Origin: Protonemura montana
Taxonomy: Eukaryota > Arthropoda > Insecta > Plecoptera > Nemouridae
Reading direction: 5' to 3'
Assembly (NCBI GenBank): GCA_947568835.1
Contig: OX387608.1
Location: forward strand, 13,120,001 to 13,184,000
DNA length: 64,000 nucleotides
Each line of letters opens with the position of its first letter. Position 1 is the stretch's first letter. Position numbers and translations under genes: made by a program. Below are positions 60,021 to 64,000 of the stretch, piece after piece. The notes beneath the pieces were generated by a model. The model worked only from the letters and a program-made list of their open reading frames with translations. It had not been told where the DNA came from and did not search any database.

Positions 60021-60575
60021 ATGGTCACCTATCCAATACCTGACCCGGCGCAGTGTAGCTTAACTTCTGTGATCTCACGAGAACCGGTGTTTCCAACACG
60101 CCAAACCGTTCGATGGTCACCTATCCAATACCTGACCCGGCGTGGTGTAGCTTAACATCTGTGATCTGAAGAGAACAAGTGATTCCAACACGCCAAACCG
60201 TTCGATGGTCACCTATCCAATACCTGACCCGGCGCAGTGTAGCTTAACTTCTGTGATCTCACGAGAACCGGTGTTTCCAACACGCCAAACCGTTCGATGG
60301 TCACCTATCCAATACCTGACCCGGCGTGGTGTAGCTTAACATCTGTGATCTGAAGAGAACAAGTGATTCCAACACGCCAAACCGTTCGATGGTCACCTAT
60401 CCAATACCTGACCCAGCGCAGTGTAGCTTAACTTCTGTGAGCTCACGAGAACCGGTGTTTCCAACGCGCCAAACCGTTCGATGGTCACCTATCCAATACC
60501 TGACCCGGCGTGGTGTAGCTTAACATCTGTGATCTGAAGAGAAAAAGTGATTCCAACACGCCAAACCACTCGGTT
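60020..60575 (-). repeat. Six-copy 92-bp satellite made of 5S-derived SINE heads
   Basis: GATGGTCACCTATCCAATAC starts at 60020, 60112, 60204, 60296, 60388 and 60480, an exact 92-base period. Each unit is the reverse complement of the 5S-like head. Units 1, 3 and 5 carry CGCAGTGTAG and GAGAACCGGTGTTTCC. Units 2, 4 and 6 carry CGTGGTGTAG and GAGAACAAGTGATTCC or a close variant. The real repeat is thus a 184-base dimer present three times. Confidence 0.93.
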
Positions 60576-61040
60576 TATGACAATCTAAAAATGTAATTTC
60601 GAACGAAGATTTTATTGAGCATCGCCTGAATTTGCGTGCGAAAGAAATCGCGCATGAAATTGCGAGCACAACCGCATTCGATTACTGGGTGCTACTGCAA
60701 AGAATTTCATCGAAATCGAACTGCATTTATCAAATCGAAATCAAATGGCCGCACTCGCCAGCGCTGACCGACGCCAATTGCGGAAATTCCAGTCACTAAA
60801 CTATATACTTACCTCGCAATTACGCGATATTTGCAAGTACGCTACGCCTTGCCCAAGATTTTTTGTTATCTCATTGGTATACTCTGTCCGAAAAACGCAA
60901 GTAAATCGAATTCATCGATGCATCTTTGTTCGTGCATTTTTCGAAGTTAATATTTACCTTTGAAACGTGCTAGCGTGTTTCTCCTACGGCAGGTAACTCC
61001 GGTGTGCTTGGGTTTTTGCAAATGTCATTGGCTTACCTAT

Positions 61041-61515
61041 TATTATTATTATTATTATTATTTGTGGTGTTTAACGACGCACTGTTTTGACATCTGGCCA
61101 TGCGGCACTGGTCTAATGGCGTCGGTGAATGAGTGGATGATGATGAGGATGAGGATGATGAGGATGATGATGAACCTAACCTAACTTAGAAGGGAGGAGG
61201 GGAAACCCAGTGCCGGCACGTAGCCTACTCCTGTCGAAGAACACCAAGTGGACCACCGGCTTAACGTCCCTTCCGAAGGACGGTACAACGCGAGCAACAG
61301 TATTACTCCACAAATCCATGCTGTCGAGTCGAGAGGTTGATAAGCAAGGCGAATGAAGTTGCTGTACTAACTTTCATCCCTCCAACCTCTCTCCCGAACA
61401 GAACTGGTCATGTGTATGATGGTCAACCATCCAATACCTGACTCAGCGCAGTGATGCTTAACTTCGGTGATCTCACGAGAACCGGTGTTTCCAACACGCC
61501 AAACCATTCGGTTTT
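61041..61515 (-). mobile_element. Full-length 5S-rRNA-derived SINE
   Basis: Read on the minus strand: 5S-like head (61510-61420, with GAGATCACCGAAGTTAAGCA and TTGGATGG), a body with GAACGGTAC-type motifs and CTTCGGAAGGGACGTTAAGC, a (CAT)n-rich section, the conserved end GTCAAAACAGTGCGTCGTTA, and an (AAT)n tail at 61063-61041. A pol III type 1-derived head plus A-rich tail is typical of SINE3-class elements. Confidence 0.85.
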
Positions 61516-61566
61516 GGCTTACCTAATGGAAAGGGGTGAGGGTAAGTAAATGAGTTGCCAACCTAG

Positions 61567-63350
61567 CTAAGATGATCGAGTCAAGACATGTTGAAATGTT
61601 GACATCTGACAAGATTTACATAAATCGACTGAAAACCCTGCAGATTGCCAATTCAAAGATTGAAAAACCAACGCACCTGAGATTTTAGAATACACCATAT
61701 AACCATATCCTTCGCAGGTACCTTTCCACGAGCTCGAATTACCACCGGGGCTAAATTCTGCTTCTGTTTTCTCGCCGGTGTTATCACGAGCGACCGCAAG
61801 AGGCGCCCGTTGTGCGGTCGTAAGGCGATCTAAATTTCTATCCAACTCGGCGTGATTTAAAATCGCAACACCGCACGCGTGGGACGGAACAGATCGGCCG
61901 CATGGAATCGATTTTGTGGTCGCGACCAGTGCCTCCGGTTTTGCGGCTCCAGGATCTGATCTCTCGAAAGATATGACACATCTATATGTCTGTGTGAATG
62001 TTCTCACATTGGTGCTAATGGGTCGAAGGTGTAAGTCTGGTTTACAGATTTCTGGTTTAATACCCGATTTGAAAGTTTCTCCAGGTTATAATTTTCTTTA
62101 ATTCAATGCAAAATGCAAATCGGTCGATGTGGTTAATTTGGAATTGTAAATTTGAATCATAATTAATTTTGACTTCACTTGCTGTTTTGAAATGCAGAAT
62201 ATTCTGCATCGAAATATTAATTTGATGCAATATTATTCCCTTCAAATTCGTATGACTAGCTTTGAGCTGATGCAGGAAAACATAATAGTATTTTCAGAGA
62301 TAATACAATAGAGAATAAATTGAGAATAAATTGAGAATAAATTGAGAATAAATTGAGAATAAATAGAGAATACAATAAACAGCCATGGGTATGGCATATA
62401 ATTTACTAAACACCAAAAGCGCATATATTTTAGGTTTTCAAACTGTCGTGGAAAGCTTTGCACATTAATTTTAAGAATAAAATTTAAAAAGTAAACACAT
62501 ATAAATTACTGGTGCTTCAAGGAGAAAAGAATAAGGTAAATGAAGAATAACTGATTTTCTTGTTGATATGGTGATTTTTATAAGAAAAATAAGCCTAAAG
62601 CAGCGCAATTGTTTCGTTTGTTAATTACCACTACACCCATTTTAAGCCTACATTTGTTTTTTCTCGCTTATATTTTCAAAACTTTCCGAAAAAAATGGAA
62701 GAAATGGGATTTTCCTTAACGCCTATGATGCAACCGCGGGTGTTTGAGACACAAGGCATATTTTCGGGTACCTTGAAAATCAAATATTTTAATTTATAGT
62801 AGTTAACCCAATTATCTGAAAGTAAATCCCGTATACGGGATTCTTTGAATCATTCTGACTCCGTGGACCTCTGCTCGCATTGGCATTTTAGCAGGACTTT
62901 TAAAGAACAAAATAAAGAATAGCCACACGATCGAACACCGTCAAGAAATTTGATCTTCCAGATCTTAAAAATAAATCTACGGTGTCAAATCCCGTCTGAC
63001 ACCTCACTTCTGACACTTGCTCTCATGCACACGAAAAACCCTCATTGACAAAAAAAAATCAAACGGCATCCCCAACTCTCAAAACACCGCGAAAACGTCG
63101 CCCCTGTCCCCTTCCACGACAACTGCCCATCGCATGGCAGTCGATGCGTAAACTGTCCCCAATGAATTCGAATGGAATAACACTAAAACCACCCCCGAAA
63201 ACACAGCGCGGTCGCACATGTCTCATTGCATATTCCCACGGGCGAGACGCAAACCCCACGGGGAAAAACAGCCGACACAACAAAGGCGTTGTGGTGGACT
63301 GGCAAAACTGCCCATAAGTCAGGTTGCTTGGTGTTAGGCACAATATTACT
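61567..63350. other. Non-genic DNA downstream, no exon identified
   Basis: A GC-richer block at 61680-61990 and a C-rich one at 63060-63310 give open frames (minus 61567-62007; plus 63045-63317) without known domains. Between them is a five-copy 11-bp repeat (GAGAATAAATT, about 62312-62370). Confidence 0.35.
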
Positions 63351-63399
63351 GGCCAGTGGCGTGGCGTTCTGAGCGTTTTGCCGGCAGGCATGCATTGGG

Positions 63400-63424
63400 T
63401 TAGGTTAGGTTAGGTTAGGTAGGG
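63400..63424 (+). repeat. Interstitial TTAGG telomere-type repeat
   Basis: Four consecutive TTAGG copies followed by TAGG. TTAGG is the ancestral arthropod telomere unit. This array is short and internal. Confidence 0.65.
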
Positions 63425-64000
63425 ATGTTTTACCAATATTTGGGGCTTTGAAAATGTGTCACATCAATTATGTAGTCAACTTAGCGAAGAGTTAGCGAGC
63501 GTAAGCAGATGAATCGTTGAATAATGATAACAAATTACAAAAAACAGATTCCCGAATATTTTTTTCCAGTATAATCGAGACACTTCTTGAAGCAAAATGT
63601 GTAAAGCTTTATTATTTTCTGCTACCCGTAGCTAGGAGCATGGTACATAGCCTCTCATTAATTCTCGGCTTGCTATGTTGCATTCATTACTTCGACTATT
63701 TAGGCCCAGATTGAACTTCCTAATCCACCTTATACCTACGTGAAACTTAACACTAATCTAGTGTTGACAAAACCCAGTTCAAATAGTATTTATCAAAACT
63801 AGTGCTAAGGTTAGATCAAGTAGACATGAGTCTAAAAAGAATCATAATCTAGTGCTATTCCAGATCTCAGGGCACCCAAAATACACTTAATCCTAATGTC
63901 CCTTTTATTCCTTTTACTAATAGCGAATACCGAAGTAGGATTCAAAATTTCTCCGCATTCACAAAATCAACACCCGAGAAGTTGCGCCTCGATGAGAGCT

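Noticed and set aside
61567..62007. 146-codon minus frame as a gene
   Set aside because: Its GC-richer part is short, no domain is evident and it extends into AT-rich DNA; kept only as an unexplained block.
1..64000. CRISPR array or prokaryotic defence system
   Set aside because: The tandem repeats have no unique spacers, and all genes have spliceosomal introns; the window is eukaryotic.

Overview
This is a eukaryotic, AT-rich, intron-dense window. I read it as an arthropod genome, because it has small multi-exon genes with GT-AG introns, a pickpocket-type DEG/ENaC channel, a short interstitial TTAGG array and very many short non-autonomous transposons. One gene is a glutathione peroxidase with an in-frame TGA at its catalytic position and a SECIS-like hairpin in its 3' UTR. 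The species should therefore still insert selenocysteine, which argues against insect orders reported to have lost it, such as Lepidoptera, Hymenoptera and Coleoptera. No sequence database was available; all gene models come from splice-site and frame logic.

Layout. (1) 1-6757, minus strand: a secreted Lys/Glu/Pro-rich protein built from many small exons, all joined by phase-2 introns. It has a TATA box, a five-codon first exon, a signal peptide and at least nine modules, and runs off the left edge. (2) 10819-17475, plus strand: a secreted selenocysteine glutathione peroxidase with TATA promoter, noncoding first exon, four or five coding exons, an optional C-terminal exon and a SECIS-like hairpin. 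(3) 18481-25322, plus strand: a nine-finger C2H2 zinc-finger protein in nine exons, about 695 residues. (4) 25324-38096, minus strand: a complete seven-exon pickpocket-like DEG/ENaC subunit of 484 residues. Its stop codon lies one base from the zinc-finger stop, so the two genes converge tail to tail and their 3' UTRs must overlap. (5) 44.3-46.0 kb, minus strand: two exon-like blocks of uncertain coding status. (6) 57435-57774, plus strand: the first coding exon of a probable transcriptional repressor with an eh1 (Groucho-binding) motif; I found no later exon.

The rest, especially 31-57 kb and 59.7-61.5 kb, is repeats. The most striking are a 5S-rRNA-derived SINE family whose head has grown into a dimeric 92-bp satellite at 60.0-60.6 kb, fold-back elements that enclose tRNA-like sequence, a 54-bp satellite with a single-unit relative 21 kb away, and hAT-, Mutator- and Harbinger-like MITEs with visible target-site duplications.

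No operon-like cooperation between the genes is evident. The best candidates for something undescribed are the phase-2 modular secreted protein, the selenoprotein whose proximal poly(A) signal would remove its SECIS, and the pol III-gene-derived repeats.
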